Shown one piece after another: positions 10,524 through 21,995 of a stretch of 64,000 bases of DNA. Below the pieces are notes generated by a model. The model ran no database searches and had not been told where the DNA came from. It saw only the letters and a program-made list of their open reading frames with translations. Position 1 is the first letter of the stretch; each line of letters starts with the position of its first letter. The position numbers were made by a program, and so were the translations under genes. The DNA is from Rhizophlyctis rosea (Eukaryota; Chytridiomycota; Chytridiomycetes; Rhizophlyctidales; Rhizophlyctidaceae): NCBI GenBank assembly GCA_027596075.1, contig JADGJC010000062.1:103576-167575 (forward strand). The letters are read 5' to 3'.

Positions 10524-11690
10524 ATGCCAACAATCAAAACCTCCCTCCTAGCAGTCTCCATGGCCATTCTCTGCGCCATGGACGCCATGGCTGCACCTTC
10601 CAAACTCCTTCCGGGAAGAGTTACAATTACGCGGAGTGAAGAAGGGTTGGAGAAGCGTGCGAGTGGGCGGATGACGTATTATGGGAATGCTAGTACGTGT
10701 TACCTCTTTTTTTGGAGGGTGTTTTTGTTCGTTTTGGTCTATGCGATGCTGATGCGTGCCGTTTTTTGTGTTTGATTAGACGACGGCCCCGACAGATACT
10801 ACGGCGCATGCGGCTTCGAACCATCCACTGTTGCATCCAACTACGTTGCGCTCAACCCTACCGACTACAACAACGGCGCACCCTGCGGTCAATGTATCCG
10901 TCTGCGTTCTGGGTCTCATTGTACGGTCGCTAGAGTCGTTGACCTTTGCCCGAGTTGTCCACCGGGTGCTGTTGATGTTGGGATGGATGTGTTTAAGAAT
11001 CTTGTGGATGGTGGGCAGGCTGAAGCGGAGTTTATTGGTGTTAAGAATGTGGATTGGGATGGGCCCTTTGGGTGTGATTCGGCCGAGGTGCAGTGTGGGT
11101 CGTCGTCGTCGTCGGCGGGGGAATCAGTGCCGTCGTCTCCGGCTTCTGGGTCGGATTCGGGGGTTTCTGGTGGGGATTCGTCGTCTTCTTCTTCCTCGCC
11201 TGTGGGGGTGCCGTCCTCCTCTGATGGATGCGATGACCTTTACCCGTACTCGGACGGATACACCTGTGAACAACAATCCGCTTGGGGCAAATGTAACGAG
11301 TCCTGGTTGGTTGGGTACTGTAACAAATCTTGTGGTCGGTGCTCCGCTACTCCCGCTCCCGCCCCCGCTCCCGCCCCCGCTCCTGCCCCCGCTCCATCCA
11401 CCCCATCCCCCGCGACCTGCGACGACGTCTACCCCTACACCGACGGATACACCTGCGAACAACAAGCTTCGTGGGGTAAATGTGGTGAATCATGGTTGAG
11501 CGGGTACTGTAACAAGTCGTGCGGTCGGTGCTCGGTTCCTGTTGTTAATGATGGCTGTGACGACTATTACCCGTACACGGATGGATACACGTGTCAGGAA
11601 CAGGCGTCGTGGGGCAAGTGTACTATGTGGTGGTTGGGAGGGTATTGTAACAGGTCTTGTGGGAGGTGTGGGACTGGGAGTGCTTACTGA
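10524..11690 (+). CDS. Secreted expansin-like protein: double-psi beta-barrel plus three six-cysteine modules
   Basis: Likely acts outside the cell on plant or fungal wall polysaccharide by loosening or binding rather than by hydrolysis. Exons 10524-10692 and 10780-11690 give 359 aa. Residues 1-24 are a signal peptide ending AMA, followed by a short propeptide with a Kex2-type KR site (GLEKR). Residues 50-155 form an expansin/RlpA-like double-psi beta-barrel: GRMTYYGN across the intron, YYGACGF, PCGQCIRL, and VVDLCPSCPPGAVDVG with the conserved Asp. A Ser/Gly linker leads to three modules of about 38 residues, each with six cysteines and the pattern YPYTDGYTC-WGKC-GYCNKSCGRC. They resemble ShK-type or carbohydrate-binding appendages of secreted fungal enzymes. 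A Pro-Ala linker coded by a short tandem repeat (about 11345-11400) separates modules 1 and 2. Confidence 0.9.
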
Positions 11691-12373
11691 TCGGGCGGGG
11701 GATATGACTGTGTTGGGAGCATCTATGATGAAGATGAACTTTTGATATATAGCTTAGATTATTGATTTTCTATGAGATGGGATACGTACTGTGCGCCTTC
11801 AACGTTCATTCAACCTATTATTCGAAGTACCGCACCACTAGATCAAAAATAGTTAGCGTAGACACTAATACCCGCGGTTCATTACTTTTCGATATATATT
11901 TAGTATTAGACAATAGTTATATATGTAATCTTATTAGTCATGTAGTATAAGGTATTGTAATTTAAGTCAATATCATCATTGCAAATTTTGGATTCGATGT
12001 TTATCATATTGCGAACAGTTTGTACGGACTTCACCAGTGGGACTGCAAGTACCTCTACCAGGAGCTCAAAGTACATTTTCACCCAAAAGAACTTCAAGAA
12101 GTTGGGGCTGTGTGAGAGGCGGTCGAACTGGTGGATTGTACTGATGGCCCGAGCTCTGGACGGACTGGACGGCACAATTCCGTCAAGGGTCACTTGCTCA
12201 TTTTGACAGGTTCCACACTAGTCAGACCGGTGACATTGACAGGAGTTGGGCACCTCATCCGCCCTAGCTAACCACCACTTCAACCACTCCAACTAATCCC
12301 CTTTTATTTCCTTCAATCAGAAAAGTAGAATTTGTACCATTTGGACGTTACTTAACCTTCGGTTTGCAAATCA
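11691..12373. other. AT-rich intergenic region
   Basis: Sequence from about 11740 to 12000 is clearly richer in A and T than its surroundings and contains many short TA steps. No gene is supported. It separates two plus-strand genes and probably includes the 3' end of the expansin-like transcript. Confidence 0.5.
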
Positions 12374-13584
12374 ATGCCACCTCTGATGATTAGGGCAGAT
12401 AGTTCGGAAACTTTGGATGGGGGAGGGTTTGTTAGAAGACACCGCATACAGGACGCTTCTCAATGCGTTGGATACCTATGGTGCACCAAACGAAATGGAG
12501 AACTTCCACCTCTACTGTTCCTTGGAACGGAAGACAAAACCGAAGTGTACGCCACTTGTTTGCTCCGGCAATCTACCGCGAACATCTGCAGCACGGCGCA
12601 GTTTTCAATCAGAGCAGAATGGACCGATGCGGTGGCCAAGGCCGCTACAGGAGCTAACTTGTACTCAATGGCCACTCACTCCAGTAAGTGCCCAGTCATC
12701 CTCCTCTTCAAAGACTCTTGCTCAAGCAGATGACACCCGACGGACAGACCGGCGACAGTACGTCACTTTTGAAGCACTTACCCAACGCCAACGCAGACTA
12801 CGCCAGGAGGCCAGTCCTGTCCTCCTTCCTTACGTAGATGACACGCGTCTCAACGAGTCCGAGGACCTCGCGAATATGCGCCAGTACTTTTCCAACATCG
12901 TGTTCATCTGTCCATGGAACGGGAACCTCACTGCGTATCTGTGCCGCAACCTCTTGACATCCGGTTCCGAAGTTCAAATAGCAGGAGATTATTATTTCAT
13001 TGGTATCAATACGCGCTATTACTTTGAGCACTACGACGTCGACCGCCTGCTTGAGCATGCTGGACGAATAGAATACGAGTTTGTGGGTGTAGACGAACAC
13101 ATCATCCAGATCTTGCGGAATTTGGGATACCATCACACCTCCTTTGGGAAGGATCTGTGGGAAGAGGATTTACATTCTCTGGTCATGCTCGTGTTTCGAA
13201 AGCCAAAGGTGAGAATTGTTGTTTGTGTACAGCATGAGCTGGAAGTTGGTCGCTGAAATGCCCTTTTCAGATCTCGGGACATGATAGTGGCAAAACTGCA
13301 GCCGGTGACGATGAACGTAAGAAAGATCAGAAATCCGACTCTGCAGACTCTACTTCAGATACCGGTAGCAATGCTGTGATTGGTGGCGATGCGGCTGAAA
13401 AGGATAAGAAATCCGCCCCTGCAGACGCCATTACAGATGGGCCGGCCGAAGACACCAAAAATGAAGGAGAGGTGCGTATGGGGTTTCCAAGTTCTTTCAT
13501 GCAGAGCTGTTATTTATGGTGGCTTCGTAGGAACTCTTGGAAGCGTTCGCCAACCTACGCGTACATCGCAAGGAAAAGCGCTAG
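12374..13584 (+). CDS. Bmt5-like (DUF2431) rRNA methyltransferase-like protein, tentative
   Basis: Four exons are inferred: 12374-12683, 12730-13208, 13271-13471 and 13531-13584, giving 347 aa with phases that agree at every junction. The first intron is only 46 bases. The central 230 residues look like a Rossmann methyltransferase of the Bmt5/DUF2431 type, which methylates 25S rRNA uridine in the nucleolus. A possible SAM loop is PLLFLGTEDKTEVYA, in place of the usual LLVGEGDFSF. An acidic VDDT follows, then a strand with Pro-Trp (FSNIVFICPWNG, where the family has a Phe-Asn-Phe-Pro-His type motif), and RNLLTSGSEV before a strand ending in Tyr and His. The SAM loop is poorly conserved, so catalysis is doubtful. 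The last 90 residues are acidic and lysine-rich, with two copies of a KKD/EKDKKS-like segment. Confidence 0.5.
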
Positions 13585-14439
13585 GAGTAGGTGAATTTCT
13601 GGTCAGATGCTGAGCGAATTGTTGGTCTCATTTGTAGATATTACAAGTTGTTGTGTCTTACGTAAAATGCTGAGATTGGCCGGGTTGCCTCACAACCCGC
13701 TTCCTAGGGTCCCGTTTCTGGAGCTGCGGGGCACATAGTAGTCGGCGACGGTTTTTGCTGTTGCAAGCTGTGGTGACCATCGGAGTTAGTTTTGTTACTG
13801 AGGTGATGGGTCCATTGTTCTATCACAGGAAGTGGTGGGGATAGTAGCACGGACATATCGTCCTTGAGGCGTAATAGAAGCCATAGAGTCATCCATTGTT
13901 GATGCACGGGCTGAGACCAGGGAAGCGATATGCCAGATCTAGCCATGTCCCATTTAGACCACCTATTGCCTTGGAAAGCCGCAGTGGAATCAATTCCCCG
14001 TTCACCCATCAGGTCCGCATTGTGATAGTCGGTGGCCACTTTGATGATGGACAAACTTCCCATCAGACAATCTGGCGGTTGCACTTAACATGCGCATCGG
14101 TGCGGTTCTTGTGCTCGTGCTCAATGATCACCGACAATATGAATGACGCTCTTGATATGATCCTCATCACAGCTTGCGCATACCTGTAGGTCTAGTCTTT
14201 GCACCGGATTCTAAGCTGCTAATCAAGTGAAGAGCGGAATTCGATCCAGAAATGTTGCTCGTCGCCGGGAAAGACTTGGTCCTGCCCAATTCAAACCTTA
14301 AGTTACATTTGGACATGAACCAGGAAGTCTACGTGAATTGCGCAATTCTTTGACACTTTACGGCCAAGCCAATATGAAGTCACCTCGATGCGGTTGACTT
14401 GAGGTTCAACTGTTCACAATCAATTTCGCTGACCATACA
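13585..14439. other. Intergenic, no supported gene
   Basis: A 126-codon minus-strand frame at 13704-14084 is the longest here. It has a Trp-rich middle but no recognised motif, so I do not call it. Confidence 0.4.
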
Positions 14440-15100
14440 AGTAAAATACAGGCTTGCTCTTAAAGTCGCGATGAGAGGGATGATATGGCAATATACCGAA
14501 CGGAGTTTTCCAAGAGCAATCTAGAGTGACAATGGCTTGACAAGAGCGTCAAGAGTAGCAGGACAATTGACTCAACGATTAGTTGCCAATCAGGGATTTG
14601 ACAAGAGTAACAACCGATTGACAAGATTTACAAGTTGGGCCACTGAAGATTGACGTCGCGAGTTACATGGGATTAACGAGATTGACAAGATTGACGAGAT
14701 TGTCCAGAGTGTTGAGAGTAACGAATGATTGATAAGAGTAACAATCGCTTGACAAGGTTAGACGAGGATTGACCATCCACTATTGCCATGGACCTCGCCA
14801 GTGACAAGGGATTGCCGCGAGTGACAGAAGTGATAATCAGGGATTGACACGACTGACAATGGATTGCCGAGATTTAAAGATTCGGCCATCCGGGATTGAC
14901 ATGCGAACATCGTCAGTGACAGGGGATTACCAGGATTGCCACGACACGCGAACATCATCAGTAACAAGGGATTGCCGGGATTGCCAAGTTTGTTGAGCAT
15001 AACGAGATCGCCAAGGGATCTTTCGATTCCAACCCCGCGAGATTGACAAATGTCGGATTGACAAGAGAAGAGGGTTTGCAGGTCTTGCCACAATTGCCGT
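14440..15100. repeat. Degenerate GATTGAC(A/C)AGA-type repeat field
   Basis: Words such as GATTGACAAGA, GGGATTGCC and AGTAACAA recur many times at irregular spacing of about 11-40 bases, mostly between 14510 and 15090. Within the field, 14899-14937 and 14943-14980 are an imperfect duplication containing GCGAACATC-TCAGT-ACA. No coding frame fits the field. It looks like a decayed minisatellite just downstream of the chitin synthase gene. Confidence 0.7.
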
Positions 15101-15304
15101 CCTCATGCTCCCCACACGTCCAACTGACTCATTCCAACCACTTGCGAGCATTTAAATCATTATATTCCGCAACAGAAGTAAGAAAGCACACAAAGTAAAA
15201 AGCAAAAATACTAAACATAAACTAAAAGCGACTACCTAAGCAAAAGCAAATAACTAAAAACAAAAAGAAGAAGAAGAAAGTCCGCTCTACACTAAGAACA
15301 GTAC

Positions 15305-15460
15305 CATCCCAACTAAATACCCCCCCCCCCCCCCCCCCCCCCAAACCCAACCCCCCCCCCAACAAAACAACCAAACCCCCGCACAAACACACACAAAAAC
15401 CCCCAGAAACACCCCCCCAAACAGCCANNNNNNNNNNCAACCCAACTAAATACCCACACT
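15305..15460. other. Assembly gap in poly-C tract
   Basis: Ten N bases occupy 15428-15437. To the left is a run of 22 C bases, then C-rich sequence interrupted by A. The words CCCAACTAAATACCC before the C run and again right after the gap are the same, so the assembler may have duplicated or collapsed this piece. It lies 40-190 bases beyond the chitin synthase stop codon. Confidence 0.9.
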
Positions 15461-15499
15461 CCCCCCCTCTCCCCATCCCAACGCCTCCCCAACACAAAT

Positions 15500-18400
15500 C
15501 TACAACTCCCCCTTCAAAACCCCATCAATACACCGATGAATCCACTCCCTCTTCGCGCTCAAATCAACTCCAAACCGCCTCCCCAACTCCTCCCTAACAC
15601 TCTTCTTCGTAACCGTCATCAAATCCGCCCGCGCCAACAACTCCCTCACTTCTTTCAATATCTCCTCATCGGAAGGTAAGGCCCGTGGCGCCGAATCCGT
15701 CGATGCGGTGTAGCGCGAGTTCATGCTGTTGGAACGTTGGAGTTGTTGGTGTGCGGCGGAGTGGGTTGGTGGGGCGGCGGCGTCGGTGTATTGGGTTCCC
15801 CAGCTGTTGCGTTGTTGGTTGTATGGGGGGTCGTAGGCGGGGACACCGTATGCTCCGGTGTCGAAGCCGCCGTAACTGCTTGGTGCGGGTGGGTAGGCGC
15901 CATATGTCGAGCCGCCGTATGCGCTGGGTGCGTAGGCGGAGAGAGGGCCGGAGCCCTTGACGCCGCCTGCGAAACCGGTGTTGTGGGAGTGGTACGATGA
16001 TACGGAGCGGGACTCGTCGAGGTGGTCTTTGGCGATACGGCCGGACTCGAAATCGGACCATTTGACGAGGGGTACGGATGCAGGGTCAAAAGGTTCCTCC
16101 GCGACGGGAACTTCCTTCTTCTTCCCGCCTTCTTCGGTGACTTGGCGCGTGTTACCCCATGAGAAATCGTCAAAGTGCCAGAAGGAGTACATGGGGATGT
16201 AACAACCAAAGATCGGGATGGCCAGCATGTACTGTGATTGTCACTGTTAGCAAGCAGGTTCCGCGTCTCTCACCCTGAACGAAATGCATGCAAAACACTC
16301 ACAATAATCATCCACCCAATATGCTGCCACTCCCTCTTCAACAAAAAGATAATCACTTGGAACCCATAGACAGCTCCCAACATAATAATCGAAATCAACG
16401 GGAACTGGCTCGACGCCCCCGTCACGACCGAATACACTAGGTAAATGATGTACCCCAACGCCGCGGGCTGGACGAACGTCGCAAACAGGTCGATGAAAAC
16501 AACGAAGCGCATCGAGAAACAGCAGAACCCGCACATTTCGTTGAGGAAGAGGAGTTCGAGGAGGTTGTGGACTGTGGAGTTGATCCTGTTTTGGGTAGGT
16601 GGTTGGATGATGAGAATGTGTTTCGTAGAGCAAACTGCGAAACTTCAAAAGGAGAACCCCGTCAAAAAAAAAACAACAAACTCACCATCGTCTCCTCTGA
16701 CTCAACAAAACATTCCACTTATCCGGCGCATTAGTCTTACACTTAGCATCACTAATAAACGTAGTCTTCATACTCGGGAAATGCTTCATCATCAACGTAG
16801 TCAAATACCGATCCTCCCCCAAATGAAGCAAATTCTTCAAATGCAACGTATCGACATCGTTCTCGCTATAATCCCTCACCACACTCGGCGCTACAAGAAG
16901 TGGTACGTTCTTCGTCGGTGTGCGTACACGGTACATGCAGAAACATCCCGGCAAGCAAGTGACGGAGCCGAAGAGGGATTCGAAGGCTTTGGCGAGGTGG
17001 TGAGAGATGAAGTATTCGTAGACTTGGATCATGGCGACCCAGGAGTCTTTTTCGTTGCTGATTTGGGTTTCGCCGCAGATGCCGGCGATTTTGGCGTCGC
17101 GGGTCATGGTGGAGACGAGGCGGTTGAGGGAGTCGGGGTAGACTTCGGTGTCGGCGTCGACCATGAAGATGTATTCGTAGAACGATGGGTCCACGCCAAT
17201 GACGTTTTTCATTTGGTGGTAGAGCTCGAGTTCGAGGGGGCACATGGCTTGGTTGAAGTGGACGCGGGAGAGGAAGCGCATTAGGACGAGTTGGGAGTCG
17301 CGTTTGCCTCTGTTGGGGTGGTGGGAGGATGGGTGAGTGATCAATGTGCAACAACTCGATAGGAGGTCCGAAGAACACTAACCTGTTCCCAGGCCTCTGC
17401 CTCTCACTCGGCTTCCCAACCTTAACAACAACAACAAACGGCACAACCCGTCCCTGAATCTCATAAAGCCCACTATAAACCTTCCCGAAATTCAACTGCT
17501 TGTTCCCTTCCCCAAGAGACTGGAACGCCACGGCCTCCGGGTCCACGCTCGGATCGACTCCCAAGATATCCAACACAATCCGCGGAGTAGGGCGATCGTT
17601 CCCGGACCCGATGATCATACCATCGCAAATGACGAACAAAAGTTTGTGCTTGTCGTCGTAGTCGAGGAGGGCGAGGGATTCGAGGGTGCGGAGGAGGGAG
17701 TTCTCACCCTGTTTTTTTTGGATGATGGTTAGTTTACTTTCATACTGAACCAGATGAGAAGAAGGGAACCGCGAACGCAAAAGCCTCACTCACCTCAGTA
17801 TAACAAGGAACCTGACAAATAACAAACTTATCATGCTCCTCCGGAATCCTCTTCCCCCCAAACTGCAAAGCCGCCAAAAACTTAAACCCAATCACCGCTA
17901 CAAGAATACAACTCGCAACCATCAAGATATAATTCGACACCGTGCACTTCAGGTCGTTCCGGTGATCGATCTTCCCCACATACAACATCCCTTGCATGCA
18001 CGTCATGACGTCTACCCATTCTTGGGGTCGTTGTCTTTTGAGAGCTTCAAAGTCGGAAGTGGCGTCCGTGCCGGCAAGGAGGGAGTATTTGTCGAAAAGG
18101 GATTTGGTGTATGTACCGAGGAAGTTGCTGTTGGTTTGGCCGTAGACGCCGTAGTAGAAGGAAGTGACTTCGTAGAGGTTGTCGTATGCGAGAATGAATT
18201 TTTGGGAGTATTTCGTTTGCCGGTCTACGATCGTCGCGACGTCCCAGACTACTTGGCCTTTGATGTAGCCTTTCACTTGGTCGAGGAAGTCTTCGGCTTT
18301 GTATGGGGGGCCGTGGGGTGACCAGATTGCTGGGTTGACGGCGAAACCGTCGGAGGGGTTGGGGAAGAGGTTGTAGGTGGCGGGTTGGCTGAAGGCTTTT

Positions 18401-21400
18401 CGGGTGTTGGAGCCGGTGACGCCGTTACAGTACTTGTCCCAGCTGGAGCCGTCTTTTCGGAACATTTGGCTGACGTCCTTCCCCAACACACTGTCCTGCC
18501 AGAAGTCGTCCGAGTTGAACCCGTATCCTTGGTCTTTGTGCCATTGGATGAGAGAGGATGGAATGACGTAGTAGTTTCCGTACATGAACACTGTAGCTTT
18601 GTTGCCGACGTGGTTCAGAGAGGAAATCTCACCGGGTGACAGTTGGGGCTTTCGCGGGCAAAGAATCTGTCCGATACCGATGATGAAGAAGAGAATGCAA
18701 CCGTTCATGAGCAGAATGATGACACAGAGAGTGAACTTCTCCCTCCACGCCATCTGACGGTCGCGTTGCTTCATCTTCCCACACCATGACAGGAAGAAGA
18801 ACGGAATCCACCAGGTAGTGAACCATGTGCAAGTAAGCCAGCGGCACCGAGACCCAGTCATCTTCTTCTTCGGCTTCACCGGTTCGACCTTCGCCTCGAT
18901 AATGTGATGAGACGGCCCCTTCTCATCCTTAGACGTCCCACGAGCACCCGAACCCGACTCAAGATCCCTCAACGGCACATCCCCGGTCAAAGCACCAACG
19001 TGCTCAACGCGTGTCGGAGGCGTAGCTTCAAACTCCGATTCATAATGACTAGCACCATCGTCATAAGCAGATGCCGAGTCGTCCCCTCCAGACGTGTAAT
19101 CCCACCGTCCATGTGGCCGTGCACTATCAGTAGACATCTTCCCCATCATGGATGCAGACTCCGACACCAACAACGTCCCTTGCGTAACCCTAAGCTGCTC
19201 CTCCAAACCCCTCCACACCTTCTCCGACAGGTGAATACGGCTCTTGCCAACAACAGCATCCTTCGTGGTCCATCCTCGACCGTAGCAAATGTTCGTGCAT
19301 TGCGTCTTGGCGTCACCGTAAGACTTGTCTCCAAGCACGGGGCTGAAACGCCGGATGAACTCGTCATGGCCGAAGGACTCCGTGTACCATCCTGCAGCGT
19401 TGGCCGCCAATGCCGGCAACTCATAATCCGTTACTTGGCGACGGATCAAAGCCGGGTCGACTTTGCCGCCGGTCTCGTGGGATGATTGGAGGTGTGCAAC
19501 AAACCATGTTTGTGTTTCGGTGAGGGTTTCGAAAAGCTCGCCGATGGATGTGCGGAACTGTAAGATGACAGGTTAAGCTTCTTGCTATGGTATTCCGCAC
19601 TACATTGCCCAGGGACGCCTACCTGATGACTCAAAGTTTCGGCAGGATCCAAGTTCACATCATCATCCTCACCACCATTTTCTCCCTTCTTACTCTTACG
19701 CCTCTTCAAACTCGGGTTCCGACTCAAGCTCCGTGCAGCCACCAACGTCGACCCATCCGCCTTGCTAGTCTGCGTGGCAACCAACTTATCCGAGAACATA
19801 CCCCGCAAGAACGGGTTCACCGTACCAGGGTGCTCTGGGTTACCCCTAATAAGAGACACAAAGTCCGATTGCAAAATATCGGAAGCGTGTTGTGAGAAAC
19901 CGTGAGTGGAGTATTCAACCACGCCGGCGTAGTGGTGAATTCCGAAAGCGGACATTTTGGACCGGGATGACGCGGATGCGACGAACGCGGCGGAGTCGGA
20001 GTTTGCTGCTACGATCTTTTCGGCGATTCTGGTGTCTTTACTTCCACGCGCGATTTCCTTCTCCATGACGGGCAAGACCCCAGAACGAGCGGACGAAAGG
20101 ACGTCCAACACCTCCCGGTTGCTTCCAATCCCGACATTCGCAACTTCAACACCATCGCCCAACAACGCACTCCTGCCAGCTGCAAACACCCTATCGCACA
20201 TAAGCGCGTGCACCCGCTCATTCTCGTAATTCACCAACAAGCGATAGAAATCTTGTCCCTGCGTGTCCCTCCCGGTAAACGCGGGCACGTCCAGCACAGC
20301 AATGAAGTTGCTCCATGAGGCATCATCTTCCTGGCACACTTTGTTGTTGATTTGTTCAATGATCCAGCTGAAGAGGACGGAGTAGAGGGAGCGAGCAAAG
20401 GCGTCACGTTGTTGGGATGCGGCTTCAGCGTCGAGGAATGTGGATACAAAGTCGCGGCCGACCTTTTTGGCGCGGTAGGTCAAAACGCCTGTTCACAATT
20501 GCATTGATTAGTTATCAAATGAGACTTGGCTGAAGGGCAAGAGATAAATACCTTCAACGCTAGCCGGGTGCACACCCAACAACTCCGCCACCAACTCCAA
20601 CTGCGCATAATTCCTAACACTACACGCCTCCTGACTGTTATTCGGCGCATCCTGGAACGTCACATTCCCCAAATGTAAGATCGCAGCCAAAATCTGCCAC
20701 AGCTGCGCCTGCTGTCTCCGTCCAATACCCAAGGCCTTCAAACTCTCGCGAATGGTGTCCAAGTTCGTTTGGTGGTGTGGGTCGACGGTGATAACGGGGA
20801 GTTTGGAGGAGTGGGAGTTGAGGTAGTGGAAGTGGGCGTGGTCGGAGAGGTGTAAGTGGAGCTTTTCGTCATGGGTTGCGCCGGCTAGGAGGTAGTAGAA
20901 GATGTGGAATGATCGACCGCCGTCTTCTAATCCTGCTACCCGTCCTTTTTCTAGTAGGTAATCGATGACTTTTACGCCTACCATTCGCCCGTCGTTAGCG
21001 AATTGGTATTCCATGTACGATGTAAAGCATTTTGCGTCTTTGTCGAAGGGTGTGACGGCATTGCCAAAGGCGGACAGGACTGAGGGGAGTTTGAGGATGG
21101 CGGAGTGGAGTTTGGATTTCTTGGAGGAGATGTTTGGTTTGGAAAGGGTTGTGAGATGGCGGGGAATCAGATGTGTTGTTGGGTGGGCGGAGGTGCCGTT
21201 TCTAAAAATGCAACTATGTCAGCTTCCCCTTTCATCTACAGATTTCCCTGCATCTTGCACTTCAGTCACTACCCCACACCGTTCCAGCTTCGCTCCCTCA
21301 CCAAGCCACCAATCGACAATGCTTCGCTACGCGAAGTCCTAGCGCTTCGCACAAACCCATCCTGGCGTTGCTCTCTCACCCAACCACCAAATCAACAATG

Positions 21401-21995
21401 CTTCGCTGACACAAAATACTGACGCTTCGCGTCAAGTACTGCCCAATGTCGCTTTCCCACCAAACGAACAAACCACCAAATCAACAATACTTTCGCTGCA
21501 CGAGATCCCAGCGCTTCGCGGCAAGCTGTTCCAGCTTTGCTTCCTGGGCAAACCACCACACCCCAATTCTTCCTACAATGCACATTTCCCCATATTTGTG
21601 CGCACAGATACCCACCTCAAAATAATAGATTGATCAACACCTCGTGCACGCATATGCAAATACGCGCTCGACACAAAATCAAACAAATGCACACCCAATT
21701 CCTGCTGCTTCCCATCAGCAGAAGCACCTCTCACACTCTCCGCATACTCCTTTGACAACTGAGCGGCAGCAGTAGAATCCAGTTGTCTGCGAGGAGGCAG
21801 CGCTACCAATACGCGGGGCGAACAGTAGGTGTAAGACTGGTCTTTTGCGAGCCTCGCGAGGAGGTTTTGAGTGATATCATCTTCTGATACTGGTGCGTCG
21901 GATGAGAGGAGGAGGAGGTCGTCGCGGGCTTCGGTTAGGGTGGGGAGGAATGAGCCGGGGACGGGGTTTTGGTTTGCTCGGCCCGGTCGGACCAT
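15500..21995 (-). CDS. Chitin synthase with N-terminal myosin-like domain (class V/VII type)
   Basis: Makes cell-wall chitin from UDP-GlcNAc at the plasma membrane. Eight exons are inferred: 21616-21995, 20552-21201, 19623-20488, 17794-19557, 17383-17708, 16686-17309, 16303-16585 and 15500-16231; all phases agree and total 1874 aa. Residues 1-700 are a myosin-head homologue ([52 protein letters not shown]). Two membrane segments and a cytochrome-b5-like linker follow. The glycosyltransferase core (about 1215-1540) has [36 protein letters not shown] and the signature QRRRW, the last completed across an intron. Several more membrane helices and a C-terminal DEK_C domain complete the usual order. 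Unusual: the head lacks the P-loop GESGSGKT. The spliced text runs [12 protein letters not shown] at that place, so ATPase activity is unlikely. Confidence 0.95.
21215..21595. repeat. Intronic tandem repeat, about 80 bp unit, inside the chitin synthase gene
   Basis: The first intron of the chitin synthase gene (21202-21615) is much longer than its other introns. It holds at least three diverged tandem copies of a unit of roughly 75-88 bases with CCACCAAATCAACAAT, then CTTCGCT, AGCGCTTCGC and GTTCCAGC-TTGCT. The CTTCGC and GCGAAG words make small inverted repeats within each copy. A fourth, partial copy begins near 21215. Confidence 0.8.

Noticed and set aside
13704..14084. 126-codon minus-strand frame
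   Set aside because: Trp-rich middle looks protein-like, but there is no domain or splice partner; kept only as a remark in the intergenic entry.
15737..16061. Several overlapping frames of 80-160 codons
   Set aside because: Shadows of the chitin synthase last exon, which carries a Gly/Ala/Tyr-rich segment.
16445..17284. 279-codon plus-strand frame
   Set aside because: Antisense of the conserved chitin synthase catalytic exons; the minus strand carries the QRRRW and EDRYL motifs.
21215..21595. CRISPR-like array
   Set aside because: The regular repeats lie within a spliced eukaryotic intron, copies are diverged throughout, and there are no unique spacers or cas genes.
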